A stretch of 64,000 bases of DNA from a virus. The position numbers and the translations under genes were made by a program. The notes below the pieces were generated by a model, which saw only the letters and a list, made by a program, of their open reading frames with translations, was not told the origin of the DNA and made no database searches. The DNA lies in the IMG/VR virus record IMGVR_UViG_3300049215_000407, positions 1 through 64,000 of that record; one strand, 5' to 3'. Below, one piece after another: positions 56,537-64,000 of the stretch (position 1 is its first letter; each line of letters opens with the position of its first letter).

Positions 56537-58041
56537 TGTTCACCGCAGAAACCGATCGCAGCTTGGGCTTGCCCGTCGTGCACGAGCGCTACCCGGATGG
56601 CGAAGAAGGAATCCAGAAGTCGATCAAGACGATCTGCACGAAGGTCCGCGAGGGCATGGTCACCGCGGTGATGAAAGAATTCGCGGGCAACGTGCTCAAG
56701 CAAACGCCGGGTGCTCTGCACGGTGGGACGCGAGAACGCGCGGACGCGCTCTGTAATTTCGTTGCGACTACAACCGGCTATGCACCAGACGCGCTCGGCT
56801 CAGAGCAGATCCAGAGTGCTCAGATCACGCTTTGTGTGCCAGGCGCGCAGCTCTGCATCCCGATTCGCGATTGCGACGATGGCGTGGTGGCGGTCGGTAC
56901 GCTCATCGGCGCTGCAGGAATGGATGTCGAGGTGGTGCGCCAGATCTTCGGTGGCGGTCATCAACAGCACGTGCTTCTCGAAGTGAAGCTCGAAGACGGT
57001 TCATGGTACCCGCTCGATCCGTCGAACAAAACGCACCCTTGCGGCGTGAAAGCGCCGGCACAACGCGAGACGAGGCACTCGCCCTTCGACTCGAAGTTGA
57101 CGGGACTCTCGGATCAGGCTCAATTTGTCGGCATGGGCGCACTTCCTGTTTTGGTGTGGCAAGAACCTCATTCTGGTTTTCCTGGGAGATGGGCTCGACT
57201 TCCGAGCGATGCGAAGCTCGAAGGTCTCGGCGGGATCCTCCCGAGCATTTCGGATCTTCAACCGCAGCTCAAATGGCTCGGAACGATCTGGAGCACGATC
57301 GATCCGAAGGGGCGCTCGTGGGACACGGCGCTCGCCGACGCGTACAACCGAGCGGAGCAAAAGAATTGGGTCGCGGGCGATTCGACGTCGTACTTCGATC
57401 TCACCGCGATCATCGTGCGCTCGGCGATTCTCTCGCGCGTGGCGGGTGGGATGCCGTCTCCCGGACCCGACGCGGCAGCCGCGCTCGACAACTCGTGGAA
57501 GCTCATCGCCACGAAGCTCGGCTACACGTCGCAGACTTCGATGGACGATCTCAAGACCGCAGCGAAGCGAAACAATCAGGTCGCAGCGCTCGCGCTCTTC
57601 GAGCTCATCGCCGTCATCATCGCGATCGCTGCGCTCGCGGTCGTCTACTGCTTCGCGATCTACTACGCAGCGAAGATCGTCGATTCGCTCCTCACGCGTC
57701 TCGTCGCGTTCGCCGAAGAGGTTTGGCGCAACGTCCAGATCCAAAAGATGATCGACCGGCACGTCAACAACCCGGATCTTCCGTGGGATCCCGAAGAGAA
57801 AAAGCTCCTCGACCAGCTCGAAAAACAGCAAGACGAGACGCACAAAGCTGTCATCAAGCCTCCGGATCTTTCTCCTCCGGGTGCGCCGCCGTCGTTCTGG
57901 GATTCACCCTGGGCGATTTTCGGGATCGTAACGGTCGTCGCTGGAACCGCAGCCGCAGTCGTGTACCGGAAAGAGATCAAGGGCGCGCTCGACCGACACG
58001 GCAGCCGATCAGGCAGGTCGACTGCCATCGTCGCAACGTGA
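56536..58041 (+). CDS. Transglutaminase-like membrane protein
   Basis: 501 residues, TGATG overlap. Residues about 100-170 match the transglutaminase-like core: RDCDDGVVAVGTLIGAAG with Cys113, HVLLEV with His145, WYPLDPS with Asp161. That fold usually cleaves peptides or cross-links proteins. Later come a hydrophobic helix (LALFELIAVIIAIAALAVVYCFAIYY), charged helices and another hydrophobic helix (WAIFGIVTVVAGTAAAVVY). A membrane-bound processing or cross-linking enzyme is likely; substrate unknown. Confidence 0.65.
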   Translation: MFTAETDRSLGLPVVHERYPDGEEGIQKSIKTICTKVREGMVTAVMKEFAGNVLKQTPGALHGGTRERADALCNFVATTTGYAPDALGSEQIQSAQITLCVPGAQLCIPIRDCDDGVVAVGTLIGAAGMDVEVVRQIFGGGHQQHVLLEVKLEDGSWYPLDPSNKTHPCGVKAPAQRETRHSPFDSKLTGLSDQAQFVGMGALPVLVWQEPHSGFPGRWARLPSDAKLEGLGGILPSISDLQPQLKWLGTIWSTIDPKGRSWDTALADAYNRAEQKNWVAGDSTSYFDLTAIIVRSAILSRVAGGMPSPGPDAAAALDNSWKLIATKLGYTSQTSMDDLKTAAKRNNQVAALALFELIAVIIAIAALAVVYCFAIYYAAKIVDSLLTRLVAFAEEVWRNVQIQKMIDRHVNNPDLPWDPEEKKLLDQLEKQQDETHKAVIKPPDLSPPGAPPSFWDSPWAIFGIVTVVAGTAAAVVYRKEIKGALDRHGSRSGRSTAIVAT

Positions 58042-58047
58042 AACGAA

Positions 58048-58293
58048 ATGAGCACGGACGTTGAGCTTGAACCGGCCCCGCCCGTCGCCGATGACGATGG
58101 GCGAGATCACATTCTCGATCAGGAAGCGAACCCCCCCGAAGCTATAATTTGGACGTTCCTTTGTGGAGAATCCGTAGTTGTTGGCGACGACGGCATGATG
58201 TTTCCTCCTGAAGACGATTGTTATTTGCTCGGGTCGCCCGGTTACAAAAAAGCGACGTGCAAACGGTGTCGCAAAGCAGCCGGCCTACCGTGA
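58048..58293 (+). CDS. Small zinc-knuckle protein
   Basis: 81 residues. Acidic start, then FLCGE, an aromatic strand and CKRC at the end. Function unknown; overlaps the next GTG. Confidence 0.45.
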   Translation: MSTDVELEPAPPVADDDGRDHILDQEANPPEAIIWTFLCGESVVVGDDGMMFPPEDDCYLLGSPGYKKATCKRCRKAAGLP

Positions 58294-58781
58294 GCGAGCG
58301 TGGCCTGATCTGCATGGGGCGCGACGTGTTCTTCGTGCTTCGCGGAGGTCGCGAGGTGTCTGCGCGGCGAAGGCGCGATGGAATGCTCTACGACTCGTCG
58401 GGCTACTACTGGCCGAAGTGCAGTTTGCTCGTCGCTCCATTCGAGCAAGGGCGTGACACCTGCGACGTGAGCAAGGCGCGTGATTTTTTTGGTCGCAGAG
58501 TCGATGTGCTCGAAGGACGAGTGCCGCAACTTCCGCCGAAAGACATGCACGCGTGGCGTGCAGTCGGCGAAGTGGATCAAGTTTTCTACGATCGCGCCGG
58601 CAAACACGACGGACCGTTCCGGCACAAATTCAATTCGCCGCACGGAATGTTCAAACTCGTTGCGCTCTTCAAGAAGCGTGTTGCCGAGTCGAAGGTGATT
58701 CTCTACAGCTTGAACGGCTGTTATCGGCTGGAGCTCCCGCGGGGTTGCATTGTCGATGATCGCGGCTTCGTCTTGCCCTGA
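58290..58781 (+). CDS. Hypothetical protein
   Basis: 163 residues from GTG. Aromatic and basic, with strands (DVFFVLRGGREVSARRRR, KVILYSLNGCYRLELP). Last gene before a 109-base control region with four tandem 12-bp repeats. Confidence 0.5.
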   Translation: MSERGLICMGRDVFFVLRGGREVSARRRRDGMLYDSSGYYWPKCSLLVAPFEQGRDTCDVSKARDFFGRRVDVLEGRVPQLPPKDMHAWRAVGEVDQVFYDRAGKHDGPFRHKFNSPHGMFKLVALFKKRVAESKVILYSLNGCYRLELPRGCIVDDRGFVLP

Positions 58782-58801
58782 TCCGAAAAATAGTTTTACG
58801 C

Positions 58802-58849
58802 ACTCAAGCGGTTACACAAGCGGTTAGTGAAGCGGCTACTCAAGCGCGT
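58802..58849. repeat. Four tandem 12-bp repeats (ACTCAAGCGGTT)
   Basis: Units ACTCAAGCGGTT, ACACAAGCGGTT, AGTGAAGCGGCT and ACTCAAGCGCGT, head to tail, upstream of the promoter of the gene at 58891. Confidence 0.85.
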
Positions 58850-58877
58850 AGTCATCACGTGCGCATCCGCGGTGATG

Positions 58878-58883
58878 TAGACT
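58878..58883 (+). promoter_or_regulatory. Putative -10 box of a leaderless promoter
   Basis: TAGACT, seven bases before ATG 58891; the 12-bp repeats end 28 bases upstream. Confidence 0.5.
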
Positions 58884-58890
58884 TCCGCGC

Positions 58891-60543
58891 ATGACCATCC
58901 GCTACAGCGATCTCATGGCAAAGATGCGGGATCAAGCGCCTGATCTCGCAGCAACGCGATCGCGCAGAGCGTCTGCGCCAGTGTCTGCGGCAGTGTCTGC
59001 GCCAGTGTTCCATGCGGACGACAAGACGAAGCGCAGACGCAAGAGCGCGCGCACGAGCGCGCGTGCGCGCTTGACGAAAGGAAGCAAGCGGGGTTCTCTA
59101 AAGAAAATGCGTGCTCGAACCGCACCGCGGAGAGCACGTGAATCCACCCGGAGAACAACCGTGGCCAAAGCATCCCCCGCACAACGTCGCGCCCTCAAGA
59201 AAGCCCGTGCTGCAAAACGTCGGTACGCGCGAGCTCCGCGTCGCGGCGCACGCGAGATGAAGGGACAAGTTCGGCGCAACAGGGCCGGCAAATTCAGTGC
59301 GACCGGAAGCAAGATCGCTGGTCGGTTCACTGGTGAAGCACGGAGGCGTCGTCGACGGACTCGTCGCGCGTACGAAGCGCCGCGTCGTCGTCGACGTCAC
59401 TACGCGCGCGAGATGGCGGCTGCAGCTCCGCGTCGTCGTCGCCGCGCAGGTCGTCGCCGCCACTACGTGAAGGGGCACTACTCGCACGAAGCTCGTCGTC
59501 GTCACGGCCGTCGCCGTCACCGCTACGCGCGCGAGTTCGCCGCTCAAGCGCGTGGCCGAGGTCGTCGTCGTCATTCCCGCCGCTACCGCGGCGCGCTGGA
59601 GAATCCGCTCTCCGGCATGGAGCTCGCGATCACGATCTTCACCGGCTCGGTCGGCTACATGGCTGCCGAGATCGCGGATCGCATGATGGCGGTCCGCAAC
59701 GGCGCACCGCTCGTCACGCTCGCCGTCAACGGCGGCAAGGCACCGCAGCTCCCGATGTACGACGACTGGCCCCGCCTGGTCGTTGGCGCAGCCATCACGG
59801 GTGCACCGCTCGTTGCGAGCGCGTTCATCAAATCGCCCACGTGGCGATCGGCGCTGCAGACGATGGGCATCGGCGCGGGTCTCCGCACCGTGGGCCACAT
59901 CCTCGTCAGCGTTGCAGCCAAGCTCACCGCGCCCGCGGCGGATGCGAAGCAAACCACTGCACAAGTCCAGAAGAACATCTTCGCGTTCGAGCAGTCGCTC
60001 GCGTCCGCGTACGACACGTGGAACAAGCAGACGGATCAACAGAAGACGGACGCCGAGAAGGCGTACGAAACAGCGCAAGGCACTGCGGGTCTTCCGCAGG
60101 GAACCGGTGCATGTCCGACGTGCAAGCGCACCGATGGTCTCGGCGCATGCTGCGGGCGCATGTCGCAACAGCCGCCGCAAGCGCAACCGCCCCTTCCTCC
60201 TCCTCCTCCGATCACGGCCACGCCTCCGGCTTCACCTCCGCCTGTTTCCATGCAGCCGCCGATGGTGCCGCAAGCGCCGCCTCCTCCGTACAATCCGCCC
60301 GCGGTCACGCCGCCTCCGGTGGTTTCACGTCCTCCGGGTGACGTCTCGCGTCCTCCGGGATCGATGCTTCCGGGAAGCCCGCCCGCGATCGCAATCCCTG
60401 CGACGCCAGCATTCGTTCCTTCGCCGGCTTCGCCTCTCGTGGGCGCGGGTCGAGGCATGGGCATGCCCCAGCGCTTCATGGCGGGAACGGGTTCGGTCGC
60501 GCCCCGACCGAATTTCAACTGGGGCGAGGACGCCGCGGAGTAA
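58891..60543 (+). CDS. Arg-rich membrane-anchored DNA-binding candidate
   Basis: 550 residues. Residues about 45-225 are dominated by Arg, Lys and Ala, with repeated HYAREMA/HRYAREFA units, like a protamine or histone tail. Then YRGALENPLSG (Asn-Pro box), hydrophobic segments (MELAITIFTGSVGYMAAEIA; LVVGAAITGAPLVASAFI), a helical part, CPTCKRTDG...CC, and a Pro-rich end. It could tie the genome to a membrane inside the virion, an inference from charge plus anchoring. Starts from its own leaderless promoter. Confidence 0.55.
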   Translation: MTIRYSDLMAKMRDQAPDLAATRSRRASAPVSAAVSAPVFHADDKTKRRRKSARTSARARLTKGSKRGSLKKMRARTAPRRARESTRRTTVAKASPAQRRALKKARAAKRRYARAPRRGAREMKGQVRRNRAGKFSATGSKIAGRFTGEARRRRRRTRRAYEAPRRRRRHYAREMAAAAPRRRRRAGRRRHYVKGHYSHEARRRHGRRRHRYAREFAAQARGRGRRRHSRRYRGALENPLSGMELAITIFTGSVGYMAAEIADRMMAVRNGAPLVTLAVNGGKAPQLPMYDDWPRLVVGAAITGAPLVASAFIKSPTWRSALQTMGIGAGLRTVGHILVSVAAKLTAPAADAKQTTAQVQKNIFAFEQSLASAYDTWNKQTDQQKTDAEKAYETAQGTAGLPQGTGACPTCKRTDGLGACCGRMSQQPPQAQPPLPPPPPITATPPASPPPVSMQPPMVPQAPPPPYNPPAVTPPPVVSRPPGDVSRPPGSMLPGSPPAIAIPATPAFVPSPASPLVGAGRGMGMPQRFMAGTGSVAPRPNFNWGEDAAE

Positions 60544-60630
60544 TCACTCCGCGACACGAAGTGTTTGTTTGAGGTTCAACAGCTCGGGTCGAGCTCGATG
60601 TAGCGCCGAGTGAACAAAGGAAAGAGACAG

Positions 60631-61989
60631 ATGGAAACCGCTCAGCAACCGAAATCGCCTCGCACCAAGGTCAATCGCACGCCTCCCACGGAGCACGAGC
60701 GAAAGCTCCGCACGATTGGCCTCGGGCAGCGTCCCGACGAGCATCAGATCAAGGCCGCGGGTCTTGGTTCGCTCCAGAAGGATGCGGGTCTCGGCGTTTA
60801 CGATCTGCTCGACGCAGTTCGTGAATCCGTGAAGTGCGCAATCTGGAACGTGCCCGTGATCGAGTCCTCGAAGGGCACGTTCCTCGGACCGCTCCTCGAC
60901 ACGGACGCGAATCGCCTCTTCGGCGATCGCATCGATCCGTTCGGATGGTCGATTGCGCAGGACGGCATCGATCAGGTCGACACCACGCTCGCGCAAAACG
61001 GCGAGCTTCAGGTGCCGACGCTCGTGTGCGGTGTCGGCTGGCACGTGAACGGCGATCCCGCGGGCTTCTCGATGATCGGAAACGGCGTCACGCGTCCGCT
61101 CGGAGCAGTCGCGGGTCACCCCGCATCGCCCGACGTCTTCACCGCGAACGACCTCGCCAACAACGTCATGGGCCTCGGCGAAGGTCAGACGATGGAGATG
61201 GCCACCCTCGCGTGGGGCTGGTGGACCAACTACATGTTCTGGCAGCAAGCTCGCGGCTACCACCTCCGGTGGATGGTCGGGCAGCACACGAACATCTTCG
61301 ACGAGTTCCTCCGGAACACGGCGTACTTCCCGACGAACGCGCAGGAAGGATCCTCGGGATCGAGCGACGTCGACACGATGTTCTTCATCCGTCGAACGAA
61401 CAACCGCTACGACCAGCTCGGCTCGGGGCAGGTCTTCTTGCCGGTGTCGCACGTGCGCATCGGGTCCGTGCTCGCGGGCGCGGCCAACGCCGGAATCTTC
61501 CGACCGTCGCGCTCGGGCGATCTCGCCCCCGTGACGTACGGCGGCATCGACCTCCGGAAGCTCCTCGGCAACAACTCCGAGTTCAAGAAGATGACGATCC
61601 CGTACTTCTTGGACAAGGGCATCCCGATCGGCCTCTACGCGCAAGAGTCGGACAAGGCGCAAGCCGATCTGATGCGCGCGTACCTCTCGATCACGTACGG
61701 CTTCGGCCAGACGATTCCCCCGCAGGTGACGCCGGACGTGAACTTCACGCCGGGCAACACCCCCACGGGCGCGAGCGTCATGCTGGAGCAGACGCTCGAC
61801 GTGCCGGCTCCGTTCCTCGTCTCGCAAGCCGTGCAGACGCAGCGCCGGATGTTCAAGGGCGGCGAGTTCAAGCAGACCATCCACCTCAAGGGCTTCGAGG
61901 TCGACTCGGATTGGTACACGATGCTGCAGAACAACCCGCAGCTCCGTGACGCGTTCCTCTGCGAGTGCGGCTGCGGCTGGCCGAAGTGA
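60631..61989 (+). CDS. Candidate major capsid protein
   Basis: 452 residues; AAAGGAAAG upstream of ATG. Few charged runs, many aromatic and beta-prone segments (WSIAQDGIDQVDTTLAQNG, FFIRRTNNRYDQLG, VMLEQTLDVPAPFLV, CECGCGW end). Length, composition and place fit a capsid subunit; two beta-rich companions follow at 62118 and 62776. No HK97-fold or jelly-roll motif can be named by eye, so this remains a candidate. Confidence 0.45.
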   Translation: METAQQPKSPRTKVNRTPPTEHERKLRTIGLGQRPDEHQIKAAGLGSLQKDAGLGVYDLLDAVRESVKCAIWNVPVIESSKGTFLGPLLDTDANRLFGDRIDPFGWSIAQDGIDQVDTTLAQNGELQVPTLVCGVGWHVNGDPAGFSMIGNGVTRPLGAVAGHPASPDVFTANDLANNVMGLGEGQTMEMATLAWGWWTNYMFWQQARGYHLRWMVGQHTNIFDEFLRNTAYFPTNAQEGSSGSSDVDTMFFIRRTNNRYDQLGSGQVFLPVSHVRIGSVLAGAANAGIFRPSRSGDLAPVTYGGIDLRKLLGNNSEFKKMTIPYFLDKGIPIGLYAQESDKAQADLMRAYLSITYGFGQTIPPQVTPDVNFTPGNTPTGASVMLEQTLDVPAPFLVSQAVQTQRRMFKGGEFKQTIHLKGFEVDSDWYTMLQNNPQLRDAFLCECGCGWPK

Positions 61990-62066
61990 TTCGGCGGGGA
62001 AACTGACGCTCCCCTCGTAATTGCGGCGTCACGCTTGGGTAGTCATTCCCAGGCGCTCCAACTCTC

Positions 62067-62104
62067 CCTGAGCCCCAACGGTCGAAAGACCCGAGGGGCT
62101 GAGG
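62067..62104 (+). other. RNA hairpin with GAAA loop
   Basis: Outer stem CCCT-G-AGCCCC pairs with GGGGCT-G-AGGG (one G/G mismatch); inside, GGTC and GACC close a GAAA tetraloop. Lies in the 128-base gap between two structural genes; probably a terminator-like or mRNA-control structure. No T-run follows. Confidence 0.5.
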
Positions 62105-62117
62105 GCGTGAAGGCACC

Positions 62118-62759
62118 ATGAACGAACAGAAACCTACCGCGGTCGGCCTCGGAGGCATCGGGCTTCCGGATGAAGTCTACGGATGGATCCGAAGAGGAGC
62201 ACCGGGCATCGCCCTCGCGCGCGCTCTCGGCGTGCCCTTTGGACCGTGGACCCCGCAGGTTCGCTTCACGTTCGACACGCCCGATCCGCAGGTCTCGCCT
62301 GTCGTCGGGTTCTCGGGCGAGACGCGCATCACACAAGACACGATCGTCCAGTGCCTCATCGTTCGCACCTCGATCGATCGCACGCCGATCTCGCCGTTCG
62401 ATCAGATGGGCGACAACGCGTTCAACTTCACGCAGCCGATCGACGCGACGCTCGACATCACGGGCACGCCCAGGTACACGGTCACGCCCGATTTCACTCC
62501 CTTGCAGAATTTGATGGACGCGTTCAACGGCAACTCCGAGTGGCCGTGGGCGTGGGTCCTCACGGATCAACAGGGCGTGAAGATGCAGTTCCAGAGCCGC
62601 ATTCGGCTTCCGGATTTCCCGGTGACGGTCACCGCGACGTTCCGATGCTGGACTCCGATCACGGATCTTCTTCGCAACGCGTCGACTCGTGATGTCGTCG
62701 CCCAACTGAGAGAGCTCGGATACACGATCCCGGATCGGTACCTCGACTACTTGCGCTAA
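62118..62759 (+). CDS. Structural-region protein
   Basis: 213 residues. Beta-rich (RFTFDTPDPQVSPVVGFSGETRI, ATLDITGTPRYTVTPD), with a conserved-looking WPWAWVLTD and an amphipathic end. Probably a minor capsid protein or capsid companion by position. Confidence 0.5.
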   Translation: MNEQKPTAVGLGGIGLPDEVYGWIRRGAPGIALARALGVPFGPWTPQVRFTFDTPDPQVSPVVGFSGETRITQDTIVQCLIVRTSIDRTPISPFDQMGDNAFNFTQPIDATLDITGTPRYTVTPDFTPLQNLMDAFNGNSEWPWAWVLTDQQGVKMQFQSRIRLPDFPVTVTATFRCWTPITDLLRNASTRDVVAQLRELGYTIPDRYLDYLR

Positions 62760-62775
62760 GGGGGCGCACACCCCG

Positions 62776-63726
62776 ATGGCGAGAGGCGCACGCGCAGTCG
62801 ACTACAGCCCGAACCGATTCTTGATCGGCACGGAAGCGCTCACCGCGCATCCGCGTCGTCGCGTGGAAATCACATCGACGGGCGTCGACGAAGATCTCCA
62901 GGATCTTGCATCCGATCCGTTTGGGAGCCTCTCGTGGGTCGGCCTTCGTGTGCCGTCGCACGTGACGGTCACGCCGCAAAACCGCTACCTCTTTTTGCTC
63001 TGCTCACTCGACGTCGCGGACGGCGATCGCATGCGCCTCGTCGGGCTTCGCCACGGTTACTCGCTCGGCATCCGGCAATCGCAGCGCGTGAACGAATTTT
63101 GGGTGCGAAACCCGGTCTTCAAGCCACCGCGCGGAAATATCTCGTGGCACCTTCGCGTGCGTCCGCTTCGCCAGTTGAACAACCCCGGCAACGGACCGAT
63201 TCAACCGCCGCTCCAGAATTTCGCGTTTCGCGACGCGCAATCACCCGCACTTCTCTATCTCAATGCAGCGGCGGGATTCTTCTATCCGCTCCTCACGGAT
63301 TACCAGCCGCCGAATCGAGGCATGCCATACGGGCGAGGGGTCACACCGGAATTCGGCACCTTCTACGATCTCAAGACGGATTGGCAGGACGCAAGCGACT
63401 GGCGCGCGATCGACATCCCGGTCGTGGGTCCGGCACGCGTGCAATTCTTCGCGAGCGTGCAGCAAACACCGCAACAGAAACAGCCGGTCGTGCAGCCCTT
63501 GGATTTTTTGCCGCTCGGCGAGAGCGGCGAAGAGCAGTATCTCGCGAACTTCCCGGAAGCGCAGATCTGGCGCGTCGCGGGGGCGCTCGCTGCCGAGTTC
63601 GAGGACGGCGAGGAATTCCGATCGATGATCGATCATCCGTCGCAGTGGACGGATCGCAAAGATCTCGAAGCCGTGCTGAAAGAGCTTCGCGAGATGAATG
63701 CGACGCTCAAAGGGAGCCAAAAATGA
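62776..63726 (+). CDS. Structural-region protein
   Basis: 316 residues. Beta-rich (SHVTVTPQNRYLFLL, NISWHLRVRPLRQL, RVQFFASVQQT), Pro-rich loops and a helical end. Likely virion component; family not recognised. Its stop overlaps the next start. Confidence 0.5.
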   Translation: MARGARAVDYSPNRFLIGTEALTAHPRRRVEITSTGVDEDLQDLASDPFGSLSWVGLRVPSHVTVTPQNRYLFLLCSLDVADGDRMRLVGLRHGYSLGIRQSQRVNEFWVRNPVFKPPRGNISWHLRVRPLRQLNNPGNGPIQPPLQNFAFRDAQSPALLYLNAAAGFFYPLLTDYQPPNRGMPYGRGVTPEFGTFYDLKTDWQDASDWRAIDIPVVGPARVQFFASVQQTPQQKQPVVQPLDFLPLGESGEEQYLANFPEAQIWRVAGALAAEFEDGEEFRSMIDHPSQWTDRKDLEAVLKELREMNATLKGSQK

Positions 63727-64000
63727 GCAGCAACGGCGTGATGCTTCAGGACTACGTGCCGAACGCGATCAACAACCTCACCGAAGAAATTTGGTGTGCG
63801 GGTGCGGTGATTCCGGCCGGCAAAAAGGTCGTGATCGGTCACATGCGCGATGGCTGGCTCGAAGTCACGTTCACGATGGGCAAGACGCAGGACTTCATCG
63901 GCATGGCGATGGTCCCGCCTTCGGTCGTCGGGATCGACGAGCCGACGCGATTTCCCGGCGTCGGCTTCATGCCTCAAGGCGTCGCCGCGATGGCGGTGCG
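63723..64000 (+). CDS. Structural-region protein (3' partial)
   Basis: 92 residues visible before the right edge, ATGA overlap. Beta-rich start (VMLQDYVPNAINNLTEEIW, VVIGHMRDGWLEVTF). Family unknown. Confidence 0.5.
   Translation, partial: MSSNGVMLQDYVPNAINNLTEEIWCAGAVIPAGKKVVIGHMRDGWLEVTFTMGKTQDFIGMAMVPPSVVGIDEPTRFPGVGFMPQGVAAMAV

Overview
The window reads as part of a large, GC-rich phage or phage-plasmid genome from a Gram-negative host, most likely a myxobacterium (Myxococcota, Polyangia type). The host guess rests on the base composition, and on two phage-borne lipoproteins with long Asp/Gly/Thr/Ser linkers followed by cysteine-rich domains, a style typical of that group. Genes are tightly packed. 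Most neighbours overlap by 1-4 bases (ATGA, GTGA, TGATG), small zinc-ribbon proteins are very common, and many products have no recognisable family. No tRNA, rRNA, CRISPR array or insertion sequence was seen.

Layout. 1-2.3 kb: two membrane-anchored, virion-like proteins. 2.6-5.9 kb: a rightward operon with a tandem GroES-like protein and small zinc or membrane proteins. 5.9-6.8 kb: a leftward serine recombinase next to palindromes. 7.0-11 kb: a Ycf46-like AAA+ ATPase and neighbours, with nearly the same hairpin placed before each gene. 11-20.4 kb: a long rightward string of about 30 small genes, including a metzincin-motif protein, a YkgJ-like protein, lipoproteins and a Fis-like HTH protein. 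20.4-28.1 kb: three lysozyme-like enzymes (one secreted, two membrane-anchored), spike-like proteins and small membrane proteins. 28.2-32.0 kb: a leftward operon of small proteins led by a ribbon-helix-helix protein, a GIY-YIG-like protein and a three-winged-helix regulator. 32.0-32.6 kb: a gene-free, repeat-rich region that looks like a replication origin. 32.6-38.2 kb: a leftward replication operon (Prim-Pol/VapE-type primase-helicase, VRR-NUC nuclease, DEAD-like helicase). 38.4-47.3 kb: a rightward recombination/replication operon (primase-like fold, phage adenine methyltransferase, Cas4/RecB-like nuclease, Sak4-like ATPase, DUF669-like protein). 47.3-64 kb: a structural region with a 1105-residue polyvalent protein ending in a RadC/JAB domain, low-complexity scaffold-like proteins, a family of anchored proteins with an Asn-Pro box, a transglutaminase-like membrane protein, an Arg-rich membrane-tethered DNA-binding candidate, and a strongly beta candidate major capsid protein with two companions.

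How it fits together. The replication set is phage-like, but no terminase, portal, tape-measure or tail-tube gene is visible. The structural half is instead rich in single-pass membrane proteins, membrane-anchored muralytic enzymes and spike-like proteins. This is compatible with a tailless, membrane-containing virus of unusual size, but genes outside the window could overturn that reading.

Regulation looks organised. About a dozen genes carry a TA-rich -10 box (consensus near TAGRCT) 6-8 bases before the start codon and no ribosome-binding site, which suggests leaderless late transcripts. A 12-base repeat (core ACTCAAGCGGTT) sits in five intergenic control regions, a hairpin with a TTGACT loop precedes the genes around the AAA+ ATPase, and a 26-base dyad occurs three times.
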